The notes: generated by a model from the sequence alone, not told the origin. Counted from the first letter of the stretch, positions 19,425-28,690 are shown. The stretch: 64,000 nt of DNA from an uncultured Anaerolineae bacterium (GCA_937959265.1 CALGMA010000002.1:40207-104206), one strand, 5' to 3'. Translations and numbers: made by a program.

Positions 19425-20546
19425 TTGCCCATTCTCAAAGAACGTCCCGCTAAAGCGCTGCCTTTCACCGAACAGCGTGGATTTCGCCAGACGCTGAACG
19501 AACGCGTCAACGATTACCTGAAAGCCAACAACCTGCCGGTGCGCGACGTGCCGGCGATGTATGTGAAGACGGCCATCGTGCTAGCCTGGTGGCTGATCGT
19601 CTATCTGGCAATCATGCTCGGCGGCTTCCCGCCACTCGTGAACCTGCTGCTGTGCGTTGTGTGGGCGTTCAGCATCGCCGGCATCGGCTTCAGCATCATG
19701 CACGACGCCAATCATGGCGCCTACTCGAACCGGCCGCGCGTGAATAAGCTGCTCAGCTTCAGCGCCGAATTCCTGGGCATCAGCGGATTTCGCTGGCGCA
19801 CCAAACACAACGTGTGGCATCACACCTACACCAACATCGCCGGCCTCGATGACGATGTCGAAACCTTCGGCACGATGCGCCTTTCACCCCACGAGGCCTG
19901 GAAGCCGATCCACCGATTCCAGCACTGGTACTTTCCGCTGATTTATAGCTTCATCGGTTTCGACTTCATCATCCGCGACTTCTTGATGATCTTCACCGGC
20001 AAGAGCGACGCAAACCACACGTATCCGAAGATGAGCCGCAACGACAAGCTGGTGTTCTGGGCGGGCAAGGCTTTCTTCTTCACGATCATGATCGGGCTGC
20101 CTTTGCTGACTTTCCCATGGTGGCAGGTGTTGATCGGGTTCGTGGTGGTGGTGCTCACAGTGGGCCTGCTGACCGGGTTGGTTTTCCAGCTTGCGCACAT
20201 CATGGAGGCGGCGGATTTCCCCGAGCCGTCCGGCGATCCGTTGCACATCGCTAACGAATGGGCTATCCACGAAGTTCAGACGACGGTGAACTTCGCGCCG
20301 CATAACCGCGTCCTGAACTGGTACATCGGCGGACTGAACTATCAAATCGAGCACCATCTCCTGCCGCACATTTGCCATCTGAACTACCCGGCGCTTGCGC
20401 CGGTCGTGCGCCGCACGTGTGAGGAGTTTGGGATCGCGTATCACAGCCATCCAACTTGGCGCGAGGCATTCGTGAGCCACTGGCAAACGTTGCGCAAGCT
20501 AGGCCAGAGGCCAACGGTCACGACCCTGGCCGTCGCGGCCAAGTGA
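19425..20546 (+). CDS. Fatty acid desaturase, front-end (acyl-lipid/linoleoyl-CoA) type
   Basis: 373 aa di-iron membrane desaturase. The three histidine boxes are HDANHG (about 90), HNVWHH (about 127) and QIEHHL (about 306), with hydrophobic segments between. Gln for the first His of the third box is the hallmark of front-end (delta-5/delta-6-like) desaturases; the cytochrome b5 domain found in eukaryotic versions is missing. Electrons would have to come from a separate ferredoxin or similar. It likely adjusts membrane fluidity. The start is TTG at 19425 with AAAGGA 10 bases upstream; no in-frame ATG lies near. It is 115 bases after the PLP enzyme, with a short palindrome in between. Confidence 0.9.
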   Translation: MPILKERPAKALPFTEQRGFRQTLNERVNDYLKANNLPVRDVPAMYVKTAIVLAWWLIVYLAIMLGGFPPLVNLLLCVVWAFSIAGIGFSIMHDANHGAYSNRPRVNKLLSFSAEFLGISGFRWRTKHNVWHHTYTNIAGLDDDVETFGTMRLSPHEAWKPIHRFQHWYFPLIYSFIGFDFIIRDFLMIFTGKSDANHTYPKMSRNDKLVFWAGKAFFFTIMIGLPLLTFPWWQVLIGFVVVVLTVGLLTGLVFQLAHIMEAADFPEPSGDPLHIANEWAIHEVQTTVNFAPHNRVLNWYIGGLNYQIEHHLLPHICHLNYPALAPVVRRTCEEFGIAYHSHPTWREAFVSHWQTLRKLGQRPTVTTLAVAAK

Positions 20547-20589
20547 TCGGGAGTATTCCCCTCGCGCGCCGTTACAATCCGGGCTGGGA

Positions 20590-21234
20590 ATGCGCGCGAG
20601 CATCGTTCGTTCGGCGCTTTTCGCGCTCGGCCTGGCCACCGGCGCAACGCTGGGCGTGCGCTGGATTACGCGGCGCGCCGCGCTGATCACGCCGCTGGCC
20701 TGCGCGCCCCTGTTGCTCAGCCCGCTGCGCATGACCTACCGCGCGCCACCGCAGCTCGCGCGTTTCCTCGACCCGAAGCCGAACTGGACAATGCTTGACC
20801 TGGGCTGCGGCAACGGTGCGTTTGCGCTGCCGCTCGCGCGCTATGTGCGCCGCATACACGCGGTGGACGTGCAGCCGGCGATGGTGGACGCGCTGCGCCG
20901 CCGCCTGCGCCAGGCGCGCCTGGATAACGTGGTTGCACAGGTTGCGCCGGCGTCGCAGTTGCCTTTCGATGCGCACACCTTCGATGCCGTGCTGATGATC
21001 TCCATCCTGCCAATGTTGCATGACCGCGACGCTGCCCTGTGCGAGGCGCGCCGCGTGCTCAAACCCGATGGCGTGCTCGTCGTTGGCGAGGAGTGGATCG
21101 AGCCGGAGTACGTCGGCTGGCGCGTGGTGACGCAATGGGCCGAGGATGCCGGATTCGCGCTGCAAGCCCGCGAGTCGAACCCGATGTGTTACACGTTGAA
21201 GTTTGGGCAGAAGTCGAAATCCGCCGGCTGCTGA
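20590..21234 (+). CDS. Class I SAM-dependent methyltransferase with N-terminal membrane segment
   Basis: 214 aa. Motif I DLGCGNGAFALPLA near residue 72, the acidic loop HAVDVQPAMV near 96, then the motif II-like FDAVLMISILPML and motif III-like RVLKPDGVLVV. The first 45 residues contain a hydrophobic stretch and may anchor the protein. Substrate unknown; the relation to UbiE/Methyltransf_11 enzymes is only by fold. ATG at 20590 sits 11 bases after TACAAT (20573-20578). Confidence 0.85.
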   Translation: MRASIVRSALFALGLATGATLGVRWITRRAALITPLACAPLLLSPLRMTYRAPPQLARFLDPKPNWTMLDLGCGNGAFALPLARYVRRIHAVDVQPAMVDALRRRLRQARLDNVVAQVAPASQLPFDAHTFDAVLMISILPMLHDRDAALCEARRVLKPDGVLVVGEEWIEPEYVGWRVVTQWAEDAGFALQARESNPMCYTLKFGQKSKSAGC

Positions 21235-21306
21235 GCTGCGCGCCGACGCTCGGCTAGAAGTCAACATCCCAAGCCTGCGCTCAGACAACATCCACCGCTT
21301 CTTACG

Positions 21307-21846
21307 ATGAGCCTGAACCTCAGCTTCGATCTGGTGACGAATCCGGCCTCGCTCTGCTTGAGCGTGCCCATCCTGGCGCTGTTCGCCTTCCTCGGCTATG
21401 TGGCCGTCGCGTTCATCAAGGATCAGGCCGACGCGCGACAGCAGCAAACCCGCGTCGAGGAGGCGCTGGCAACATTCGGCGTGGATCGCATGTCCCAGGC
21501 TGAATTTCGCCGCTTTGTGGCCGGCTTGTTGCAAAAGCAGGGCTACGCCGTGCGCCTGCCGTCGCCTGGCCACGACGAGGCCGGGCAAGACTTAGGACTA
21601 GAGTTGATCGCCGTTAAAGATGGGGGGTCGTGCGTCGTCTGCGCCGTGCGCTACGACAAGCCGCTCTCGCCCGGAACGATCCGCTACGCCAACGACTGCC
21701 GGGCGCGCCACGGTTGCGGCGCGGCGATGGTGATCACCAACGGCGCCTTTCGCGCTGACGCGCGCAAGCTGGCCCAGGAGACCGGCTGCGTCTTGGTAGG
21801 CCGCGCGGAGTTAGCCGGCTGGGTCGCGGGGGAGAAGGCTCAATGA
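21307..21846 (+). CDS. Membrane-anchored Mrr-like restriction endonuclease-fold protein
   Basis: 179 aa. One membrane segment (about residues 12-35) is followed by a helical stretch and an Mrr_cat-like domain: MSQAEFRRFVAGLLQKQGY, GHDEAGQDLGLEL, then VVCAVRYDKPLSPG and AMVITNGAFRADARKLA. In active relatives the core strand reads like VVQCKRY (Q-x-K nuclease motif); here the equivalent is VVCAVRY, so the Gln and catalytic Lys appear lost while the Asp is kept. The protein may be a DNA-binding or structural relic rather than a nuclease. The 3' end overlaps the convergent ABC exporter gene by 7 bases. Confidence 0.75.
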   Translation: MSLNLSFDLVTNPASLCLSVPILALFAFLGYVAVAFIKDQADARQQQTRVEEALATFGVDRMSQAEFRRFVAGLLQKQGYAVRLPSPGHDEAGQDLGLELIAVKDGGSCVVCAVRYDKPLSPGTIRYANDCRARHGCGAAMVITNGAFRADARKLAQETGCVLVGRAELAGWVAGEKAQ

Positions 21847-23660
21847 CCAGTGGCCTGCGCCCGCACAAGCGCAGCGTAGTAGCCCCCTGGCTTGTTCACC
21901 AGCGTCTGGTGGTTGCCCACTTCGACGATCCGGCCGTGCTTTAACACCACGATCTGATCGGCCTTGCGGATGGTCGAGAGACGATGCGCGATCACGATGG
22001 CCGTCCGCCGGCCGTGCGGCGAATCTTCGGCCGCCATCAACTTTTCAAACGCATCCTGAATCAACCGTTCGGTCTCGGTATCCACCGCTGAGGTCGCTTC
22101 GTCGAGCACGATCACGCGCGGGTCGGCCAGGATGGCCCGCGCAATCGAGAGGAGTTGGCGCTGGCCGACGGAGAACTGCGAGCCGCGTTCGTGCGCCACC
22201 GTCTCGTAGCCGTCGCTCAGTCGCATGATGAAGTCATGACAGTTTGCTTGCTTGGCCGCGGCGATCACTTCTTCTATTGTGGCGTCGGGACGGCCATAGC
22301 GGATGTTGTTGGCGATCGTGTCGCTAAAGATGAACGGCTCCTGCAACACCACGCCGATCTGCGAGCGGAGCGATTGCTGCGTGACTGCGCGCACGTCGTA
22401 GCCGTCCACCGTGATGCGCCCACCGGTCACGTCGTAGAAGCGGCACACCAGGCTGGCCAGCGTCGTCTTGCCGGAGCCGGTTTGCCCGACCAGGGCGACC
22501 AGTTGCCCCGGCGCGATGCGCAGCGAAACATCCTCCAGGGCGTTGCGCGACTCGTCGTAGCCAAAGTACACGTGGTCGAAGACAATCTCGCCTTTGATGG
22601 GCGGCAGGGCGACGGCATTTGGCGCATCGGTGACCGTCGGCTGGGTATCCAGCAACTGGAACACCTTGTCGGCCGAGGCCAGCGTGGCCTGCAGCACCAC
22701 GTACATGTTGGTGAGCGTGCTGATCGGCGCCCATAGGTTGTTGATGTAGGCTGTGAAAGCGACTAAGGTGCCGACGGTGAGCACCTCGCCGCCGACGCCG
22801 AGCCGGTTGGCCGCGATGAACAGCACAATGACCAGCGCGGTGGATCGGGTGATCTCCACCAGCGGCGAGAACCACGACTGTAAGCCGATCACCTTCATCC
22901 ACTCGGTCACCACGCGCTGGTTAGCGGCCTGAAACTGTCCGAGGTTGACGTTCTCGCGGACGAACGCCTGAATGACGCGCATGCCGGCGATGTTCTCGGC
23001 CAGGAAGATGTTGAAGCGCGTCATGTTCTCGCGCACGCGCTCCCACCCCTCGTATAGCCGTGGGCGCATATACAGCCCGATTGCGGTGAGCACCGGCAAC
23101 ATGCACAGCGCAATCAGCGTGAGCGTCGGGTTGATGGCGAACATCAGCACGATCACGATCAGGCCGGACATCACGTCGTTGACCACATTGGCCACCTGGT
23201 TGGTGAGGAAATCATTCAGCGTGTTGGCGTCGCCGATGAAGCGCGTCATCGTCTTGCCGACCGGCTCGTTCTCGTGAAACTTGAAGGACAGGCCGGCGAC
23301 ATGGCGGAAGAGCTGTTGGCGCAGATCAACGAGGATGTTCCAGCTAATGCGCTGGATCAGGTGCAACCGCACATACACCCCACCCCAGTTCACGGCGTGC
23401 ATCACCACGGCCAGGAACAGCAGCGGCAAAAAGCCATCCGGGTTGCCGACGGCAATGTGCTCATCAATCAACTTGCGGTCAATGAATGGGTAGAGCTGCG
23501 TCAGCGTGACGCACACGACGTAGATGCCCAGGGTGACCAGCATGCGGAGGCGATAGGGCCGCAGGTACGAGAACAGCCGGCTCAGCGTGTGACGCGGCGG
23601 CGAAGAGGGCGGTTCGTCTTGACCGGCGCGCGCGAGGGGTTTGACTAAACTGCGGAGCAT
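21840..23660 (-). CDS. ABC exporter half-transporter (canonical catalytic glutamate)
   Basis: 606 aa: six-helix transmembrane domain (about 40-330) and nucleotide-binding domain. Walker A GQTGSGKTTLASLV, Q-loop VLQEPF, signature altered to FSVGQRQL, Walker B RVIVLDEATSAVDTE with catalytic Glu, H-loop IVIAHRLSTI. With the gene just upstream (26 bases) it should form a heterodimer like TM287/288 or BmrCD: its own Walker B is intact and its signature is degenerate. Exports lipid, drug or peptide; substrate unknown. Confidence 0.92.
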   Translation of the reverse strand: MLRSLVKPLARAGQDEPPSSPPRHTLSRLFSYLRPYRLRMLVTLGIYVVCVTLTQLYPFIDRKLIDEHIAVGNPDGFLPLLFLAVVMHAVNWGGVYVRLHLIQRISWNILVDLRQQLFRHVAGLSFKFHENEPVGKTMTRFIGDANTLNDFLTNQVANVVNDVMSGLIVIVLMFAINPTLTLIALCMLPVLTAIGLYMRPRLYEGWERVRENMTRFNIFLAENIAGMRVIQAFVRENVNLGQFQAANQRVVTEWMKVIGLQSWFSPLVEITRSTALVIVLFIAANRLGVGGEVLTVGTLVAFTAYINNLWAPISTLTNMYVVLQATLASADKVFQLLDTQPTVTDAPNAVALPPIKGEIVFDHVYFGYDESRNALEDVSLRIAPGQLVALVGQTGSGKTTLASLVCRFYDVTGGRITVDGYDVRAVTQQSLRSQIGVVLQEPFIFSDTIANNIRYGRPDATIEEVIAAAKQANCHDFIMRLSDGYETVAHERGSQFSVGQRQLLSIARAILADPRVIVLDEATSAVDTETERLIQDAFEKLMAAEDSPHGRRTAIVIAHRLSTIRKADQIVVLKHGRIVEVGNHQTLVNKPGGYYAALVRAQATGH

Positions 23661-23686
23661 CGCAATCTTAAAAGGTCAGCGTATGC

Positions 23687-25459
23687 TCAAACGCCCACCA
23701 CCTGTGGGGTGATGGGGAGCGTCTCGCTCATGGTCTCGGCGGCGCTCATGCGCTGCATCTCCAGCACGTGGCGATAGTAGCCGCTGCTGCACGCCAGCTC
23801 GACATGCGTGCCTTGCTCGACAATTCGGCCGCCGCGCAGCACGATGATGTGATCGGCTTGTTCCACAGTAGACAGCCGGTGGGCGATGAGGATGGTCGTC
23901 CGACCCTGCATGACCGTGCGGATGGCGGCCTGCAACAGCTTCTCCGTCTCGGCGTCCACCGCCGACATCGAGTCGTCCAGGATCAAGATGCGCGGGTCAA
24001 GCAGGATAGCGCGGGCGATAGCGATGCGCTGGCGTTGCCCGCCGGACAACCCAATGCCGCGCTCGCCGATCTTGGTGTCATAGCCGTCCGGCAGCTTGAC
24101 GATGAAATCGTGCGCTTGCGCCAGTTTTGCGGCGCGCTCAATCGCTTCGCGCGGCGCATCGGGCCGGCCAAAGGCGATGTTCTCTGCGATTGTGGCCGAG
24201 AACAGCAGCGCATCCTGCGCCACCATGCCGATCTGCCGGCGCAGCTCAGCCAGATCGAGCGTCCGCACGTCGTGCCCATCCACCAGCACCCGGCCCGCCG
24301 TTGGGTCGTAGAAACGCCCGATCAGGTGCACTAACGTGCTCTTACCGCTGCCGGTCGCGCCCACCACGGCAAGCGACGAGCCAGCAGGAATGCGCAGATT
24401 GATATCTTGCAACGTATTCGCCCGCGACGTGGGATAGCTGAAGCTCACCTGCTCGAATTCGATCTCGCCGCGCAGTTCGCCGTCCAGGCGCTGTGGGCGC
24501 GTCGGGCTTCGGATCGTCACCGGCTCATCGAGCAGCTCGAAGATGCGCACCGACGCCGTCGCAGTTTGGCTGAAGGCGTTGAGCTGCGTGCCGAGCGCAT
24601 TCACCGCGCCGAGCAGCAGCAGGCTCAAGCTGATCGCCGCGACCAGCGCACCCAGGCTCAGGCTGCCGGCCATTACCATGTACCCGCCAACCCCGATCAT
24701 CAAGAGTTGCATAAAACGACCGATGCTGCCAATCACCGCCCAGCGCCTGTTCCACAGGTCGTTGATGTGCAGGCTGCCGGCGCGCACCTCGGCCACTGTC
24801 GCCATGAACTTGTGTTCTTCCTGCGCCTCTTGCGCGAACGCTTTGACCACCTTCACGCCGGCCAGGCTATCCTGTAAAGTGGCCGACATCTTGGCAATCA
24901 GTTCATGCTGCCGTGCCCACGGCTCACGCAGGCGGCGGTGTGCGAAATACATGGCCAGGCCAGAGGCGACCATCGGCCCTGCGGCAAGCAACGCCAAAAT
25001 GACGCTCTGCCCGAACAGAGCGACGGTTGCCAGTATGATCGTCGTCACGTGGTTTAGCGACTCGATCAGGATCTGTGACAGGAACAGGCGCGTGCTCTCC
25101 ACATCGCTGCTCACTCGGCTCATCAGCCGGCCGGTCTGCTCCTTGTCATAGAAGCTGTAGGGGAGCACGAGCAGCTTGCGATACAGCGCCGCGCGCACGT
25201 CGGTCATCACCAGTTGGCCGAGTTTGTTCTGCCCATACGAATAGAAATAGGTCGCTGCTGCGCGCGCGCCGGTGACGAGCAACAGCAGGGCCAAATAGGG
25301 CAATAAGAGTTCGAGCCGCCGCGCCCCGATCACATCGTCCACAATGGCCTTGATGACCAGCGGTGCGACGATCAACATTGCAGAGAGCAGGAAGTTGACG
25401 AGGACCAGGGCGACGACGAGCTTCCGATGCGGTTTTAGGAAGGCGAGAAGCCGGGGCAT
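23687..25459 (-). CDS. ABC exporter half-transporter (degenerate Walker B)
   Basis: 590 aa, six-helix membrane domain plus ATPase. Walker A GATGSGKSTLVHLI, signature canonical LSGGQRQRIAIARAI, Walker B RILILDDSMSAVDAE in which the catalytic Glu is Asp, H-loop ILIAHRLSTV. Read with its downstream partner this gives one active and one degenerate ATP site, the known arrangement of heterodimeric exporters. Promoter: TATAAT on the minus strand (25494-25489) 29 bases upstream of the ATG at 25459. First gene of a two-gene operon, divergent from a small membrane-protein gene. Confidence 0.92.
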   Translation of the reverse strand: MPRLLAFLKPHRKLVVALVLVNFLLSAMLIVAPLVIKAIVDDVIGARRLELLLPYLALLLLVTGARAAATYFYSYGQNKLGQLVMTDVRAALYRKLLVLPYSFYDKEQTGRLMSRVSSDVESTRLFLSQILIESLNHVTTIILATVALFGQSVILALLAAGPMVASGLAMYFAHRRLREPWARQHELIAKMSATLQDSLAGVKVVKAFAQEAQEEHKFMATVAEVRAGSLHINDLWNRRWAVIGSIGRFMQLLMIGVGGYMVMAGSLSLGALVAAISLSLLLLGAVNALGTQLNAFSQTATASVRIFELLDEPVTIRSPTRPQRLDGELRGEIEFEQVSFSYPTSRANTLQDINLRIPAGSSLAVVGATGSGKSTLVHLIGRFYDPTAGRVLVDGHDVRTLDLAELRRQIGMVAQDALLFSATIAENIAFGRPDAPREAIERAAKLAQAHDFIVKLPDGYDTKIGERGIGLSGGQRQRIAIARAILLDPRILILDDSMSAVDAETEKLLQAAIRTVMQGRTTILIAHRLSTVEQADHIIVLRGGRIVEQGTHVELACSSGYYRHVLEMQRMSAAETMSETLPITPQVVGV

Positions 25460-25633
25460 GCGGATATATCAACCTCGAACACCGAATGATTATAGGAGGA
25501 TGCGCAAAATCCACCAGACGTTAACGCAACGCTTAATTTACTGCATATCATATTTGCTGCTTCGTCAAATGCATTCCGCGGATGCATCGGCGACCTTGGC
25601 AAGATACGATGAGATTCAGGAGGTGACTAAAAA

Positions 25634-25999
25634 ATGTCTCGGACAACGATCGGTTTCGGTATTGCGTTGATCGTCGTCGGTTTGGGCGGATACTTGCTGG
25701 GCGGCGCATCCAGCTTCACCGCGCTGATCCCAGCGCTGTTCGGCCTGCTGCTGGCCGGATTGGGCTGGTGGGCCGGCCGGGGCAGCGAAAAGACCGCTAT
25801 GCACATCGCGTCGGTCGTCGGCCTGATTGGGACGCTGGCGCCGCTGTCGCGCATCATCCCCGGCCTGGCGAGCGGCGGTGAACTGGGCATCGCGTTCTGG
25901 TCGAACGTCGCGATGTTCGTGATCAGCGGCGCGTTCTTCGCCCTATGCGTGAAGTCGTTCGTGGATGCCCGCCGGGCGCGCGCAGCCACAGCCAAATAA
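25634..25999 (+). CDS. Small membrane protein of unknown function
   Basis: 121 aa, not recognised. Four hydrophobic segments about residues 5-25, 28-48, 54-76 and 83-105, and a basic C-terminus (DARRARAATAK). ATG at 25634 follows CAGGAGGTGACTAAAA, one of the best Shine-Dalgarno sites in the window. It stands alone, divergent from the ABC exporter pair and convergent with lgt. Confidence 0.75.
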   Translation: MSRTTIGFGIALIVVGLGGYLLGGASSFTALIPALFGLLLAGLGWWAGRGSEKTAMHIASVVGLIGTLAPLSRIIPGLASGGELGIAFWSNVAMFVISGAFFALCVKSFVDARRARAATAK

Positions 26000-26107
26000 C
26001 CTCGCCGTTCCATAGAGATCAATCCGCATACCATCGCAACCACGCCGACCGTGGGTCAGCTTTGTCGCGGCTTCGGTCGCCGGCTAATTTTGCGCGTCTA
26101 TTCTCGA

Positions 26108-26218
26108 ACGCCCTCTGAGAATGTGTCTGAGACTTGACCCTCGCGGCACAAGCCGGGGTAGGTAGAGGCAGCGCGCTCGCCTGCACAGCAAGCGGCTTTG
26201 GACACGCTCTTAGAGGCT
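26108..26218. repeat. Imperfect palindrome between convergent genes
   Basis: The outer parts GAATGTGTC (26117-26125) and GGACACGCTC (26199-26208) pair with a mismatch, and CAAGCCG with CGGCTT inside. It sits in the 223-base gap between the small membrane protein and lgt, both ending here, so it may end transcription. It does not match the GGGTAGGCGAAGGCA family well. Nothing else was seen in this gap. Confidence 0.35.
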
Positions 26219-26222
26219 GGCG

Positions 26223-27068
26223 TCATGCCTGCGCAGACGCTACCTTAGCCGGCGCGCGGTGCCGCCATACCAGCAGCGCTGCTGCGCCACAGATCGTCAG
26301 AAACGACAGCACATGCACTACGTTGAATGGCGTGCCTGGGAAGAACCATGAGTCGGTGCGCAGGAACTCCAAGCAGAACCGTCCCAGCGGGTACCAGATG
26401 GCGTACATGAGGATCAAATCACCATCGTGCAGTTGTTTCTCGAACCGGCGCGAGATGTAGTTCAGCAGCGCGAAACCTGCCAGGCTCCAGATCGCCTCGT
26501 ACAGGAACAGCGGGTGGAAGCGCGTACTCTCCGGGTAGCGCGTTAGATCGTCGAACGGCGGGATACGATGGGGCGGGTCAATGCGCAGACCCCATGGCAG
26601 CGTTGTCGGCGGCCCATAGAGCTCTTGATTGATGAAGTTGCCCAGCCGGGCGATGGCCTGGCCGAGCGGCATCCCCAGCGCTGTGGCGTCGAGATAGATC
26701 GCTGCCGACAACTTCCGCCGGCGCGCGAAGAGCAAGAGCGCGATCGCGCCGCCGATAAACCCGCCGAAGATATGCAGCCCGCCCCCCATCACGTTCAGGA
26801 TTTCGAGCGGGTTGGCAAGGTAGCGCTCGATGCCATTCGGGCCGCGCGGCGACTGGATGAACACGTAGTACAGCCGTGCGCCAATCACCGCACCTGCCAG
26901 CACCCAGAGCAATCCATCCCACACGTTGCTGCTGTCCTGCCCTTTGCGCTCTACATAGCGCGCCGCGATTGCGGCTGCGACGATGAACGCCGTTACCATC
27001 AGCACGCCATACCACCGCAGCGAGAGCGGGCCGATCTCGATCAACACAGGGCCAACCGGTGGATACAT
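26223..27068 (-). CDS. lgt: Prolipoprotein diacylglyceryl transferase
   Basis: 281 aa, seven membrane segments. Transfers diacylglyceryl from phosphatidylglycerol to the lipobox cysteine, the first step of lipoprotein maturation (the CapA-like lipoprotein at 9.4 kb is a likely client). Family signature GQAIARLGNFINQELYGPPT near residue 130, FHPLFLYEAIWSL near 195 and an N-terminal SLRWYGVLMVTAF. The ATG at 27068 fits the family start; longer in-frame versions would lie over the neighbouring gene. It starts 5 bases after the sulfatase-like stop, so the two are one operon. Confidence 0.94.
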   Translation of the reverse strand: MYPPVGPVLIEIGPLSLRWYGVLMVTAFIVAAAIAARYVERKGQDSSNVWDGLLWVLAGAVIGARLYYVFIQSPRGPNGIERYLANPLEILNVMGGGLHIFGGFIGGAIALLLFARRRKLSAAIYLDATALGMPLGQAIARLGNFINQELYGPPTTLPWGLRIDPPHRIPPFDDLTRYPESTRFHPLFLYEAIWSLAGFALLNYISRRFEKQLHDGDLILMYAIWYPLGRFCLEFLRTDSWFFPGTPFNVVHVLSFLTICGAAALLVWRHRAPAKVASAQA

Positions 27069-27073
27069 GACAT

Positions 27074-28615
27074 CTACTCCAGATAACCCAGATCTCTCAG
27101 GCGTTTCAACACAAGTGGATCGTCGCTTGTCACGACCTGCTCCGTCGCCTGCCGGCTCGACTGCTGCAGCGTGAACGTGCGCAGCCGATCCTGCAGCACC
27201 TCGACCTGCGCCGGCAGGACATCGCACAGGTTCTCCGTCTCGCCGGGGTCGCGCGCCAGGTCATACAGTTCGAAGCGATCAGCGCCGGTCTGGATGAGCT
27301 TGTAGCACCCACTGCACACGGCGATGCGCCGCTGGTCTGCGCCACGCCGTTGGGCCAACTCCGGCTTGCGGCGCATGAGCAGATGTTGCACGTTCTCCGG
27401 CAGGATGGCTTCGGAGAATGCCTCGCCCTGCTCTGGATCGTTTGCCCCTGCGTTCGCCAGCGAGAGCGCGCGTTCTGTCGGCGAGGCGATGTCAGCAGCA
27501 GCAAGCGCTGTGTGAAAAAGCCGCCGCGACGACACGAAACGATCCTCGCACGTTCCCGGCGCGAATTCGCCTCTTGGGTCGCGCACCAACAGCGGCACAT
27601 GGATCAATTCGTTATAGAGCGAGATCGTATGGCCGACCAGTTGCCGCTCGCCCAGATGCTCGCCGTGGTCGGATGTGATGATGAACAGCGTATGGTTGAG
27701 CGCACCGCTCGTACGCAACCGGTCGAGGAATGCCCCGACCATTTCATCCTGCCAGGCTGCCTGCGCATCGTACATGCCATCCAACAGCGCCTTATGCGCC
27801 GGCAAGATCTCGTCCTCCAGCGGCGCCAGCCATCCGAAGGCATCACTGTTGAAACGGCGCAGGTAGCGTTGCCATTCGCGATCGCGCAGGAACTCCGGCG
27901 CGAAGCGTTCCACCAGCCGGCGCGGCGCATGATACGGCATGTGCGTATCCATTAGGTTGATAAAGCAAAAGACCGGCTGGCCCGCCGAAAGCCCCTCGCG
28001 GTGAATGAGCAACCGAGCGGCATCGCTGAGTGAACGCGCCGAGTTGCCCTTCAGGCTCAGCGCTGCTTGCCAAATGGGAAAGAACAGCGGAGTAAACGAC
28101 AGCTCGGTCAGCCGCTCCGAATTCGCAACGATGCCCTGCACGCCGGAGACGAACTCGGCAAACGCGCGCTTGAACCACTGTCGGTATTTGTCCAGCAGGC
28201 CGGATTTCATGCTGGCCTGATTCGGGTGGGTCGTGATCAGGCCGACGTAGTTGAGGAAGCTCTGAAAGCCACGCCGCAGCCCATTGTTCACCACGCCGAT
28301 GAGTGGATTGTTGCAGAAAGCAGCGGTGAAGTAGCCGTCGTCGCGCAGGCGTTCGGCCAGCGTAGGGAGCGCATCGGAGAGCACGCTGGTCGTTTGAAAC
28401 ATGCCGTGGACGGATGGGTATTCGCCGGTGAAGAGCGAGGCATGTGCCGGGATGCTCCATTGCGCCGGTGCGATGGCCCATTGGAAGCGCCTGCATTCGC
28501 GCGCAAATGCGTCGAGATTCGGCGATGTCTGGGTTGGATAGTCAAAACAAGCGAAGCGATCTACCCTGCGCGTGTCAAGCACAAGCAGCACAATATCGGG
28601 TCGGCGATGAGCCAT
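27074..28615 (-). CDS. Sulfatase-like hydrolase (alkaline phosphatase superfamily)
   Basis: 513 aa. Metal-site start PDIVLLVLDTRRVDRF, then APAQWSIPAHASLFTGEYP, where Ser of WSIPAH occupies the formylglycine/nucleophile position; the usual C/S-x-P-x-R motif has His for Arg, as in many bacterial phospho/sulfo-hydrolases and ethanolaminephosphotransferases. Second metal site TLFIITSDHGEHLGERQLVGH. There is no signal peptide, so it may be cytoplasmic. Substrate unknown; its tight link to lgt hints at lipid head-group chemistry. ATG at 28615 is 9 bases after TATACT. Confidence 0.85.
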   Translation of the reverse strand: MAHRRPDIVLLVLDTRRVDRFACFDYPTQTSPNLDAFARECRRFQWAIAPAQWSIPAHASLFTGEYPSVHGMFQTTSVLSDALPTLAERLRDDGYFTAAFCNNPLIGVVNNGLRRGFQSFLNYVGLITTHPNQASMKSGLLDKYRQWFKRAFAEFVSGVQGIVANSERLTELSFTPLFFPIWQAALSLKGNSARSLSDAARLLIHREGLSAGQPVFCFINLMDTHMPYHAPRRLVERFAPEFLRDREWQRYLRRFNSDAFGWLAPLEDEILPAHKALLDGMYDAQAAWQDEMVGAFLDRLRTSGALNHTLFIITSDHGEHLGERQLVGHTISLYNELIHVPLLVRDPRGEFAPGTCEDRFVSSRRLFHTALAAADIASPTERALSLANAGANDPEQGEAFSEAILPENVQHLLMRRKPELAQRRGADQRRIAVCSGCYKLIQTGADRFELYDLARDPGETENLCDVLPAQVEVLQDRLRTFTLQQSSRQATEQVVTSDDPLVLKRLRDLGYLE

Positions 28616-28624
28616 GCTAGGGAG

Positions 28625-28682
28625 AGTATAGGTGTTTTGTGTTAAGCGAATTTAACTTCAATCAACAGCAGGCGAATAGAAT
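28625..28682. promoter_or_regulatory. Divergent leaderless-type promoters for the two AlkP-superfamily genes
   Basis: Minus strand TATACT (28630-28625) ends 9 bases before the sulfatase-like ATG. Plus strand TAGAAT (28677-28682) ends 8 bases before the GTG at 28691. The gap also holds TTAAGCGAATTTAA, AT-rich for this genome. Confidence 0.55.
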
Positions 28683-28690
28683 TCGCTAGC

